NCBI GenBank assembly: GCA_025929655.1
Contig: JAICPV010000216.1
Location: 1 to 5,054 of the forward strand
DNA length: 5,054 nucleotides
Direction: 5' to 3'
DNA from: Pyrinomonadaceae bacterium
GTDB taxonomy: Bacteria; Acidobacteriota; Blastocatellia; Pyrinomonadales; Pyrinomonadaceae
In this document: positions 1 through 4,787 of the stretch, piece by piece
Position numbering within the stretch: position 1 is the stretch's first letter
How the letters are laid out: each line of letters begins with the position of its first letter
The notes under the pieces: generated by a model
Told to the model about the DNA's origin: nothing
Database searches by the model: none
What the model saw: only the letters and a program-made list of their open reading frames with translations
Program-made: the position numbers and the translations under genes

Positions 1-443
1 CGGTAGCCGTAGGTGTACAGCGAGATATAAGTCGAAATGTTCAGCGATGCCTCGGCCATTTTTCTTGGAAATGCATCTTCGGCGTTTTGAAAATTGTTAT
101 TGCAGTAGATCAGGATCTTTGCATTCTTGTCCGGGAACATCCTTGCAAGGCTTTCGACCGTGATGTCGGGGAAACTCAAATTTACGGCGCCTTTGATATG
201 AAGCTCGTCGTATTTCTGTTTACTTCGGGCGTCGAGGATCACAACTCCTGCTTCCGCGCTCATCTTTAAGAATTCAATCTCCGTCAGCCGGTGTTTTTCG
301 CGGTGTTTTGCGGCCTCGTTCGCGATCTTCAGGTACCCTTTCATGTCGATCGCGAGATTGGGAATTTTGGCGGCTTCCTGAGCGGCCGATGCGGAAACAA
401 AAGCGAGAACGACAACGGCAAACAATGCAATTTTGTATTTCAT
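1..443 (-). CDS. Exported rhodanese-like domain protein (C-terminus cut by window edge)
   Basis: The minus strand is open from the ATG at 441-443 to the window edge, giving 147 codons with no stop. Residues 1-21 form a signal peptide: K2 and K4, a hydrophobic core at about 5-16, and a small-residue cleavage site near SASAA-Q22. The rest should act in the periplasm. A rhodanese fold is seen in VVILDARSKQKYDELHIKGAVN (67-88 region: beta strand, Asp-Ala-Arg, then the HI.GA.N motif), followed by ILIYC at 110-114, where Cys114 sits at the catalytic position. Rhodaneses carry sulfane sulfur on this cysteine and pass it to thiol acceptors. The usual short CRxGxR loop is replaced by CNNNFQNAEDAFPRK, then SLNISTYISLYTYGY. 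From memory, this longer loop belongs to a recurring exported rhodanese subfamily of unknown substrate. A GGAGGG ribosome site 7 bases upstream fixes the start. The gene is divergent from the operon at 538. Confidence 0.87.
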   Translation of the reverse strand, partial: MKYKIALFAVVVLAFVSASAAQEAAKIPNLAIDMKGYLKIANEAAKHREKHRLTEIEFLKMSAEAGVVILDARSKQKYDELHIKGAVNLSFPDITVESLARMFPDKNAKILIYCNNNFQNAEDAFPRKMAEASLNISTYISLYTYGY

Positions 444-450
444 GGGCGGA

Positions 451-456
451 CCCTCC
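451..456 (-). promoter_or_regulatory. Ribosome binding site of the rhodanese-like gene
   Basis: Read on the minus strand this is GGAGGG, followed by a 7-base spacer and the ATG at 443-441. It is a near-ideal Shine-Dalgarno sequence and sets the start of the signal peptide-bearing protein. Confidence 0.8.
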
Positions 457-483
457 ATTCCAAGAACGTCTAATGGATGCGGG

Positions 484-516
484 TTTTGCGTATCCGGATG
501 CAGAATGTGCTACGAT
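484..516 (+). promoter_or_regulatory. Possible sigma70-type promoter of the plus-strand operon
   Basis: The 94-base divergent spacer (444-537) contains TGCTACGAT at 508-516, which reads as an extended -10 element (TG-N-TACGAT). Upstream, TTTTGC/TTGCGT at 484-491 is only a weak -35 match and its spacing is long (about 19 bases). An extended -10 can partly compensate for a poor -35. Transcription would start close to the ATG at 538, leaving a short leader. This is a motif reading only; a transcription start map would settle it. Confidence 0.33.
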
Positions 517-537
517 TTTTCACCTAAATGAAAGCTT

Positions 538-873
538 ATGGGGGCTAAGGTCGCTGCATTTCTAATATCTCTTGTGATTTCCGTGATTCTGGCGGTGGTC
601 GGCTTCGTCGTTTTGATACTTGCACTGAACGGGTACGACGAGTCGGACGCGACTTATTCGTTCGGGGCGTACGGTATTTTCGCTTTCCTCCTCGTTTTCG
701 CGCTGGCGGCGATCGCTGGAGGGATAGCACATCTGCTGCTCGCCAGGGAGTTCAAATCCGCCAGTACGGTGATGATCGCCGTGCTTATAGCAGGTGCGCT
801 TGGGATCGTCGCGTTCTTCATCTGCATTGTGATCGGTATATTGCTCGCCGAATATTTCCGGGCCTATTCGTAA
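538..873 (+). CDS. Small hypothetical membrane protein with three transmembrane helices
   Basis: I do not recognise a family for this 111-residue protein. It is strongly hydrophobic, with predicted membrane segments at about residues 5-30, 42-68 and 76-106. An acidic polar stretch (NGYDESDATYS, about 31-41) separates the first two helices and REFKS separates the last two. There is no cysteine cluster or catalytic motif; single cysteines lie inside the last helix. The ATG at 538 is the first possible start because an in-frame TGA lies at 529-531; no good ribosome binding site precedes it, so initiation may be weak or leaderless-like. Its stop codon overlaps the next ATG by one base (TAATG), so the next gene is probably translationally coupled. 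As first gene of the operon it could set its expression level. Function is unknown. Confidence 0.78.
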   Translation: MGAKVAAFLISLVISVILAVVGFVVLILALNGYDESDATYSFGAYGIFAFLLVFALAAIAGGIAHLLLAREFKSASTVMIAVLIAGALGIVAFFICIVIGILLAEYFRAYS

Positions 874-1202
874 TGATAAAGACGTACGGGGAATTTTGGG
901 ATTTCTACGTTCAGGAACACTCCAAGCCGATGACCAGAATTCTGCATCTCGTCGGAACGACGCTCGGCGTCGCACTCCTGGTCTTTTTTATTGCTACGGG
1001 CAGATGGTATTACTTTCCGCTTTTCTTAGTCGTCGGTTACGCGTTCGCATGGTCCGCTCATTTTTTCGTTGAAAAGAACCGGCCGGCCACGTTCAAGTAT
1101 CCTCTTTGGTCGTTCATCTCGGATTTCAAAATGATCTGGTATATGCTCACTGGACGGATGGGCCGTGAGGTCGAGCGCGTCCTCGCGCGCGATACTAATT
1201 GA
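873..1202 (+). CDS. DUF962 / Mpo1-like membrane protein
   Basis: This 109-residue protein carries the DUF962 signature: FYVQEHSKP..R.LHLVGT at residues 11-29, then GYAFAWSAHFFVEKNRPATF at 55-74, then PLWSFISDFKM..YMLTGR at 77-95. Hydrophobic segments lie at about 24-42 and 45-64. The family includes yeast Mpo1, an iron-dependent dioxygenase that works in alpha-oxidation of 2-hydroxy fatty acids from phytosphingosine breakdown. The conserved histidines H16, H25 and H63 seen here are the likely metal ligands by analogy. What bacterial members act on is not established, so a lipid-related oxidase role is an inference. The length is normal for bacterial members. The start overlaps the previous stop by one base and the stop lies inside the ribosome site of the next gene, which supports one transcript. 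Confidence 0.88.
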   Translation: MIKTYGEFWDFYVQEHSKPMTRILHLVGTTLGVALLVFFIATGRWYYFPLFLVVGYAFAWSAHFFVEKNRPATFKYPLWSFISDFKMIWYMLTGRMGREVERVLARDTN

Positions 1203-1214
1203 GGGTAAGGCTTT

Positions 1215-1562
1215 ATGTTTAGATACGTACTTTCGGCAATGCTGGTCCCCTTAGCGACTTTGCTCGTTCTTCCCGCCGGCCTTCAGAAAGGTCAGGTGAC
1301 CATTCGCACCGAAAACTATCCGCGTCCGCCGTATTCCGGCGCGACTTACTACATATATGAACGTGACGATGAAGTTATCTGCACTAAGCTCGAGGTCTGC
1401 AATAAATACGACGATTGCTCGGTCACGTATAAAAAGGGAGCTTTCAAAGAAGAAGAAGACATCGCGACCGGAGAACCTTACGGAAAGACCGATCCTGTTG
1501 TGATCTCGCGAAGCAAACAACGCAAACATGTTTGCCTTACAAAATTCAGGCTGATCAAGTAA
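1215..1562 (+). CDS. Small secreted hypothetical protein with four cysteines
   Basis: I do not recognise this 115-residue protein. Residues 1-24 look like a signal peptide: R3, a hydrophobic core at about 4-19, then PAGLQ as a possible cleavage region. The mature part is polar, rich in Lys, Glu, Asp and Tyr, and has exactly four cysteines (C56, C62, C68, C107), which could form two disulfides in the periplasm or outside the cell. A basic C-terminus (SKQRKHVCLTKFRLIK) follows an acidic run (KEEED, 78-82). The ribosome site is GAGGG at 1201-1205, overlapping the previous stop, or TAAGG at 1206-1210. It is 12 bases after the DUF962 gene and 11 bases before the HdeD gene. The minus-strand reading here has no comparable protein features. 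Function is unknown. Confidence 0.75.
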   Translation: MFRYVLSAMLVPLATLLVLPAGLQKGQVTIRTENYPRPPYSGATYYIYERDDEVICTKLEVCNKYDDCSVTYKKGAFKEEEDIATGEPYGKTDPVVISRSKQRKHVCLTKFRLIK

Positions 1563-1567
1563 GGGGG
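1563..1567 (+). promoter_or_regulatory. Ribosome binding site that decides the HdeD-family start
   Basis: A GGGGG run directly follows the TAA of the preceding gene (1560-1562) and stands 6 bases before the ATG at 1574. It favours this start over the in-frame ATG at 1532, which lies inside the preceding gene and would add 14 polar residues not expected in the family. Confidence 0.7.
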
Positions 1568-1573
1568 TACAGA

Positions 1574-2110
1574 ATGCTTTTGGCTCGAAACTGGTGGATG
1601 TTCCTCGTCCGAGGGATCCTTGCGTTAATTTTCGGGATCGTCGCATTGGTGTTTCCGTTGGCGACATTTCAGGCACTCGTTTTGATCTTCGGAGCCTTCG
1701 CTCTCGTTGATGGTATCTTCGCGATTGTCTCTGCTTTTTCGTCCAACGCTAAAACCGAAAACTGGTGGTGGCTTATCCTCGAAGGTGCGTTGGGAATACT
1801 GATAGGCATCCTAACCATCATCCAACCCGCTGCGATGGGCGAAGCATGGTTGATATTGATCGCGGCCTGGGCCCTGGTCACCGGCATTTTCGAGATCATC
1901 ACCGCCATCCGTATCCGCAAACAGATCGAGGGCGAATTTTGGATGATCCTGAGCGGTTTGATCTCCGTCGCGTTCGGCGTGCTTGTATTTTTGAATCCCG
2001 TTTCCGGCGCGTTCGCTATCGGCTTCATCGTCGGCATATACGCGATAATGTTCGGAGCAATGATGATCGCTCTTTCACTGAAGCTCAGAAAACACAGCGC
2101 TGACGCCTGA
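1574..2110 (+). CDS. hdeD: HdeD family (DUF308) membrane protein
   Basis: This 178-residue protein has the HdeD/DUF308 pattern of three related units, each with two membrane helices. The unit starts are visible as RGILALIFGIVALVFP (13-28), EGALGILIGILTIIQP (70-85) and SGLISVAFGVLVFLNP (127-142). Each is followed by a second helix with a GxxALxxGIF-like turn (FGAFALVDGIF, AAWALVTGIFEI, VGIYAIMFGAMM). Residues NWW (6-8) and NWWW (63-66) are typical entry motifs. Six inner-membrane helices are expected. In E. coli, HdeD is linked to acid resistance at high cell density; its mechanism is unclear and homologues are widespread, so the acid role here is a family inference. An upstream ATG at 1532 would overlap the previous gene by 31 bases; I chose 1574 because of the GGGGG site and the family N-terminus. 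The gene ends 25 bases before the next start. Confidence 0.9.
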   Translation: MLLARNWWMFLVRGILALIFGIVALVFPLATFQALVLIFGAFALVDGIFAIVSAFSSNAKTENWWWLILEGALGILIGILTIIQPAAMGEAWLILIAAWALVTGIFEIITAIRIRKQIEGEFWMILSGLISVAFGVLVFLNPVSGAFAIGFIVGIYAIMFGAMMIALSLKLRKHSADA

Positions 2111-2135
2111 ATGGGATGCGGTAAACTAAGACACT

Positions 2136-2774
2136 ATGGCTACCGACGACGTCGTCAGCGTTTCGAACCTGAACACGATCATCGAGTTTCTAACGGCGAT
2201 GGTGACGCCCGCTTTGCTGATCTCGGCTACCGGTTCTCTTGTGCTCTCGACCTCCACACGGCTGGGACGCGTTGTTGACCGCGTTCGCGCACTCGAAGAT
2301 CGACTGAGCGCTCTGATCTACGTCGAGAACAAAGAATCGATCCCGCTTTACGAAAAACGCGTCGAGGTGGTGGTCGATCTTTTGGACAAGGTCACGACGC
2401 GGTCACGGATCTTGCAGAGAGGGATGGGCGCGTTTTATTACGGCCTGATGTTCTTTATCATGACGAGCGTGTCGATCGCGCTAGCCGGATTCGCCGGAGC
2501 CTATCAATGGCTCCCGTTTCCGCGTTGGGTGCCGATACCGATCGGAGTGGTCGGGATAATGTTTCTTTTCTACGGCAGCATTTTGATGCTCCGGGAGACG
2601 CGCATGGCGACGGCGACCGTCAATGCCGAAATGGATTTCACCTGGGAGCTTGCGCGAAAGGTGGCCCCGCACGACGTCGCGGTCAAATACAAGACACAGG
2701 GCAGACAGCGAGGAATGGGCCTTGCGAGAATAAAGGATGGCCGCAAAATACCTGACACTTTTGGCGGAGAATGA
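2136..2774 (+). CDS. DUF2721 family membrane protein
   Basis: The 212-residue product fits DUF2721: an N-terminal helix (about 15-38) ending in PALLISATGSLVLS, followed by the conserved RLGRVVDRVRAL (42-53). Then comes a cytosolic helical linker with LLDKVTTRSRILQRG (82-96), and two more membrane helices at about 98-121 and 132-152. The tail of about 60 residues is basic and probably cytoplasmic. The family has no established function. The linker between helices 1 and 2 is highly charged and could form a coiled coil. The start at 2136 has no clear ribosome site, but the family motif sits at the expected distance from it. The 3' end overlaps the radical SAM gene by 38 bases in another frame, so the C-terminal residues are constrained by the neighbour and may not be functionally important. 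Confidence 0.87.
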   Translation: MATDDVVSVSNLNTIIEFLTAMVTPALLISATGSLVLSTSTRLGRVVDRVRALEDRLSALIYVENKESIPLYEKRVEVVVDLLDKVTTRSRILQRGMGAFYYGLMFFIMTSVSIALAGFAGAYQWLPFPRWVPIPIGVVGIMFLFYGSILMLRETRMATATVNAEMDFTWELARKVAPHDVAVKYKTQGRQRGMGLARIKDGRKIPDTFGGE

Positions 2775-3792
2775 GCTCGAGCGGCGCGTCGAAAAGCTCG
2801 AGGCGTTACTAGGTTCGTGCTCTGTCTGCCCGAAGCTTTGCGGCAATGATCGTCTGAATGAGGAGATCGCCGCGTGCTATTCGGGCCGGCTTCCGATCGT
2901 ATCCAGCTACACCGCGCATTTTGGTGAAGAGCCATGTCTGTCCGGTACGAAAGGCGCCGGGAACATCTTTTTCGGGAACTGCAATCTCCGCTGCGTCTAT
3001 TGCCAAAACTACCAGATCTCGCAAACCTGGAAGGAGCAAAAGAAAAACGAGGTCACACACGAACGCCTCGCAGGGATGATGCTCGAGCTCCAGGACCGCG
3101 GCTGCCACAATATCGGCTTCGTCTCTCCGACGCATTTCGCCCCGCAGATGGCGCGAGGGATTTTGCTCGCCGCGCGGCAAGGCCTGCGGCTGCCGATCGT
3201 TTACAACACTAACGCGTACGATTCGGTCGAAGTTTTAGAACTGCTCGACGGCATTGTCGATATCTATCTTCCCGATCTGAAATACGCGGATTCCGCTGCG
3301 GGATTTCAATATTCGAAAGTGCGCGATTATGCGCTTCATGCTTGTGCGGCGATAAAAGAAATGCACCGGCAAATGGGCAGCGAGCTCGTTTTCGACGAGA
3401 ACGGCTTGCTCATACGCGGATTGATGATCCGCCTGCTTATTTTGCCCAACGATATCGCTGGGATCGAAGATAGCCTGCGCTGGATCCGTGACGAGCTTTC
3501 GCCGAAAACGGCGATCTCACTTATGGCCCAGTACTATGCGACGAACAGGGCCGCGACCGACCCGCGATACATTTTATTGTCTCGACGCATATCGGAAGGC
3601 GAATGGATTGAAGCCGTCTCGCTGCTCGAAGACTTAAGGATCGAGGAAGGCTTTATGCAGGAATACGAATCCGCGTCCTACTACTACCGTCCGGACTTTA
3701 CGGACGTCGATAGACCCTTCAAAGACATACGAGATTTCAAGGCCACAGGCGGAAACACGAGCGGTAGCGAGTGTGCCCCCTCAGTAAACTAG
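2737..3792 (+). CDS. PflX-type radical SAM protein (COG1313, pyruvate formate-lyase activase-like)
   Basis: This 351-residue protein has the radical SAM cluster motif CX3CX2C at C82, C86 and C89 (GNCNLRCVYCQNYQIS), which binds a 4Fe-4S cluster and S-adenosylmethionine. It also has the extra N-terminal cysteines of the PflX group: C28, C31, C35 and C47 (CSVCPKLCGNDR). Further family blocks are HFGEEPCLSGTKGAGNIFF (61-79), NIGFVSPTHFAP, LPIVYNTNAYD and DIYLPDLKYAD. PflX proteins resemble activases that place a glycyl radical on a partner enzyme, but their substrate is unknown; no glycyl radical enzyme is in this window. The start is supported by the family-like opening YLTLLAENELERRVEKLEALL. 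It overlaps the DUF2721 gene by 38 bases, with AAGG adjacent to the ATG rather than well spaced, so it may rely on coupled translation. About 20 polar residues after PFKDIRDF look like an extra tail. The next gene starts 2 bases after the stop. Confidence 0.93.
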   Translation: MAAKYLTLLAENELERRVEKLEALLGSCSVCPKLCGNDRLNEEIAACYSGRLPIVSSYTAHFGEEPCLSGTKGAGNIFFGNCNLRCVYCQNYQISQTWKEQKKNEVTHERLAGMMLELQDRGCHNIGFVSPTHFAPQMARGILLAARQGLRLPIVYNTNAYDSVEVLELLDGIVDIYLPDLKYADSAAGFQYSKVRDYALHACAAIKEMHRQMGSELVFDENGLLIRGLMIRLLILPNDIAGIEDSLRWIRDELSPKTAISLMAQYYATNRAATDPRYILLSRRISEGEWIEAVSLLEDLRIEEGFMQEYESASYYYRPDFTDVDRPFKDIRDFKATGGNTSGSECAPSVN

Positions 3793-3794
3793 AA

Positions 3795-4244
3795 ATGAAA
3801 GTAGGAGAAATCGCTCCGGAATTGACGCTTAAAGACGGCGAAGGCCAAGAATGGGCGCTGAGTAATTACAAAGGACATACAGTTGTACTCCTTTTTTATC
3901 CAGGGGACAATACCCCGGTCTGCACGGCACAATTATGCTCTGTTCGCGACCATTGGTCGGAGTATCAGGCCACGGGAGCGGAAGTGGTTGGTATTTCAAC
4001 GGATACGGTCGAATCGCATGCCGGGTTTGCTGAGAAGAATCAGCTCCCGTTGAGGCTTTTATCTGATCCAGACGGCGAGGTTTCCGCCAAATACGGGATG
4101 AAATCGTGGCTTCCGGGGCGTTCGGCCCGTGGTGTCGTCGTTATCGATAAAGAAGGAAAGATCGCGTATCACAAAGTTCAGCCGCTGAGCTTGTTTCGCC
4201 CCAAAGACGACGAAGTATTGGAAGCCATCCGCAATACCGCGTAA
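3795..4244 (+). CDS. bcp: Peroxiredoxin, PrxQ/BCP type (thiol peroxidase)
   Basis: The 149-residue protein opens with MKVGEIAPELTLKD and has the thioredoxin-fold peroxidase block LLFYPGDNTPVCTAQLC. Cys43 is the peroxidatic residue (in PxxxTPVC) and Cys48, five residues later, is at the resolving position of atypical two-cysteine PrxQ enzymes. Thr40 and Arg112 (in GRSARGVVVIDK) complete the expected active site. It should reduce hydrogen peroxide and organic hydroperoxides in the cytosol, recharged by thioredoxin. Length is typical. A GTG at 3771 is also in frame and would add eight residues, but they are not family-like and lie inside the upstream gene; the ATG at 3795 is preferred although no strong ribosome site precedes it. 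Two bases separate it from the PflX-type gene, so translation is probably coupled. It closes the operon, before the hairpin at 4253. Confidence 0.94.
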   Translation: MKVGEIAPELTLKDGEGQEWALSNYKGHTVVLLFYPGDNTPVCTAQLCSVRDHWSEYQATGAEVVGISTDTVESHAGFAEKNQLPLRLLSDPDGEVSAKYGMKSWLPGRSARGVVVIDKEGKIAYHKVQPLSLFRPKDDEVLEAIRNTA

Positions 4245-4252
4245 TTTCGGCC

Positions 4253-4285
4253 GTTAACACTCCGGCATGCGGCGTGTTAGTCTTT
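4253..4285 (+). terminator. Probable rho-independent terminator after the peroxiredoxin gene
   Basis: TAACAC (4255-4260) pairs with GTGTTA (4274-4279), with two flanking G-U wobbles possible. Inside, CCG (4262-4264) pairs with CGG (4270-4272) around the five-base loop GCATG, leaving one T/C mismatch. The hairpin begins 8 bases after the peroxiredoxin stop and is followed by GUCUUU, a short and imperfect U-tract. Position fits a terminator between the two gene units; the weak tract means it could be leaky. Confidence 0.55.
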
Positions 4286-4305
4286 AAAAACAGACATTTT
4301 GCGGT

Positions 4306-4313
4306 AGGGAGAG
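4306..4313 (+). promoter_or_regulatory. Ribosome binding site of the 56-residue protein
   Basis: AGGGAGAG stands 6 bases before the ATG at 4320. This is one of the strongest ribosome sites in the window and is the main argument, beside composition, that the short reading frame is translated. Confidence 0.7.
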
Positions 4314-4319
4314 TATTTA

Positions 4320-4490
4320 ATGGAAGAACTGGTGCAGAGAGTGTCGGAAAAGGCGGGGATTTCTGAAGAGCAGGCCCGGGCCGCGGTGACCACGGTCGCT
4401 GAATTCTTAAAGGAAAAGGTCCCGGCCCCCTTCACGGGTTATATCGACAATTTTATGGGTACGAGCGGCGGCCAGGGGAGCGACCAATAG
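4320..4490 (+). CDS. Small helical hypothetical protein, 56 residues
   Basis: ATG at 4320 to TAG at 4488-4490 encodes 56 residues. Residues 1-34 read as two amphipathic helices (ELVQRVSEKAG, then ISEEQARAAVTTVAEFLKEKV), with a start that resembles the first helices of DUF2267/DUF2780-type small proteins. The match is from memory of style and is weak. The tail after PAPF is short, with TGYIDNFMG and then a flexible Gly/Ser/Gln end (TSGGQGSDQ). There is no cysteine, signal peptide or membrane helix, so it is probably cytosolic. A strong ribosome site precedes it, and its TAG abuts the ATG of the next gene with no spacer, so the two are very likely made together. It opens the second transcription unit. 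I do not know its function; a helper or partner of the YggX-like protein is only a guess. Confidence 0.72.
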   Translation: MEELVQRVSEKAGISEEQARAAVTTVAEFLKEKVPAPFTGYIDNFMGTSGGQGSDQ

Positions 4491-4784
4491 ATGGCGATAT
4501 TCGGCGACAAATTCAAATGTGCCCGGTGCGGTGCGAAAACCGAACCGATCGGTTACGCGCCTGTACCGACGGAGCTCGGGCAAAAGATCGCACAGGAGAT
4601 GTGCAAAGACTGCTGGGCCGAATGGCAGAAAAAGCAGATGCAGCTGATCAATCATTTCGGTTTGGACGTTTCCAATCCCGACACCCACGAGTTTCTCTTC
4701 GACAACATGAAGATCTTTTTCTACGACGAGGGCGTCAACCTCGCGGAGATCGACACGTCGAAAGAAGGCAGGGTCAATTGGTGA
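4491..4784 (+). CDS. YggX-like (Fe(2+)-trafficking) protein with a four-cysteine zinc ribbon
   Basis: The 97-residue protein aligns over residues 24-60 with YggX: the PxELGQKIxxEMxKDxWAEWQKKQMQLIN block matches YPGELGKRI...KEAWAQWQHKQTMLIN of the E. coli protein. The C-terminal half (FLFDNMKIFFYDEGVNLAEI) also resembles YggX. E. coli YggX protects iron-sulfur enzymes from oxidative damage and has been linked to iron handling. What differs is the N-terminus: instead of the single conserved cysteine, this protein has C10xxC13 (FKCARCGAKT) and C38xxC41 (MCKDCW), a typical four-cysteine zinc ribbon, with the second pair inserted into the YggX helix. The ribosome site AGGGGAG (4474-4480) lies within the 56-residue gene. 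The next gene starts 3 bases after the stop. Cysteine-based metal or redox binding is likely; whether the metal is zinc or iron is open. Confidence 0.85.
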   Translation: MAIFGDKFKCARCGAKTEPIGYAPVPTELGQKIAQEMCKDCWAEWQKKQMQLINHFGLDVSNPDTHEFLFDNMKIFFYDEGVNLAEIDTSKEGRVNW

Positions 4785-4787
4785 CTT

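Noticed and set aside
87..565. Plus-strand open frames over the first 565 bases, including one running into the start of the gene at 538
   Set aside because: They lie opposite or across the rhodanese-like gene, which has a signal peptide, a rhodanese motif and a good ribosome site on the minus strand. The plus frames show no domain or initiation signal.
562..975. Minus-strand open frame opposite the first membrane protein and DUF962 gene
   Set aside because: The translation is arginine-rich and low in hydrophobic order, typical of an antisense shadow, while the DUF962 signature is unambiguous on the plus strand.
1532..1573. Upstream ATG for the HdeD-family gene
   Set aside because: It would overlap the preceding gene by 31 bases and add a polar 14-residue extension; the ATG at 1574 has a GGGGG site 6 bases upstream and matches the family start.
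3771..3794. In-frame GTG start for the peroxiredoxin
   Set aside because: The eight added residues are not typical of PrxQ proteins, which usually open with M-K-V-G; the ATG at 3795 gives this opening.
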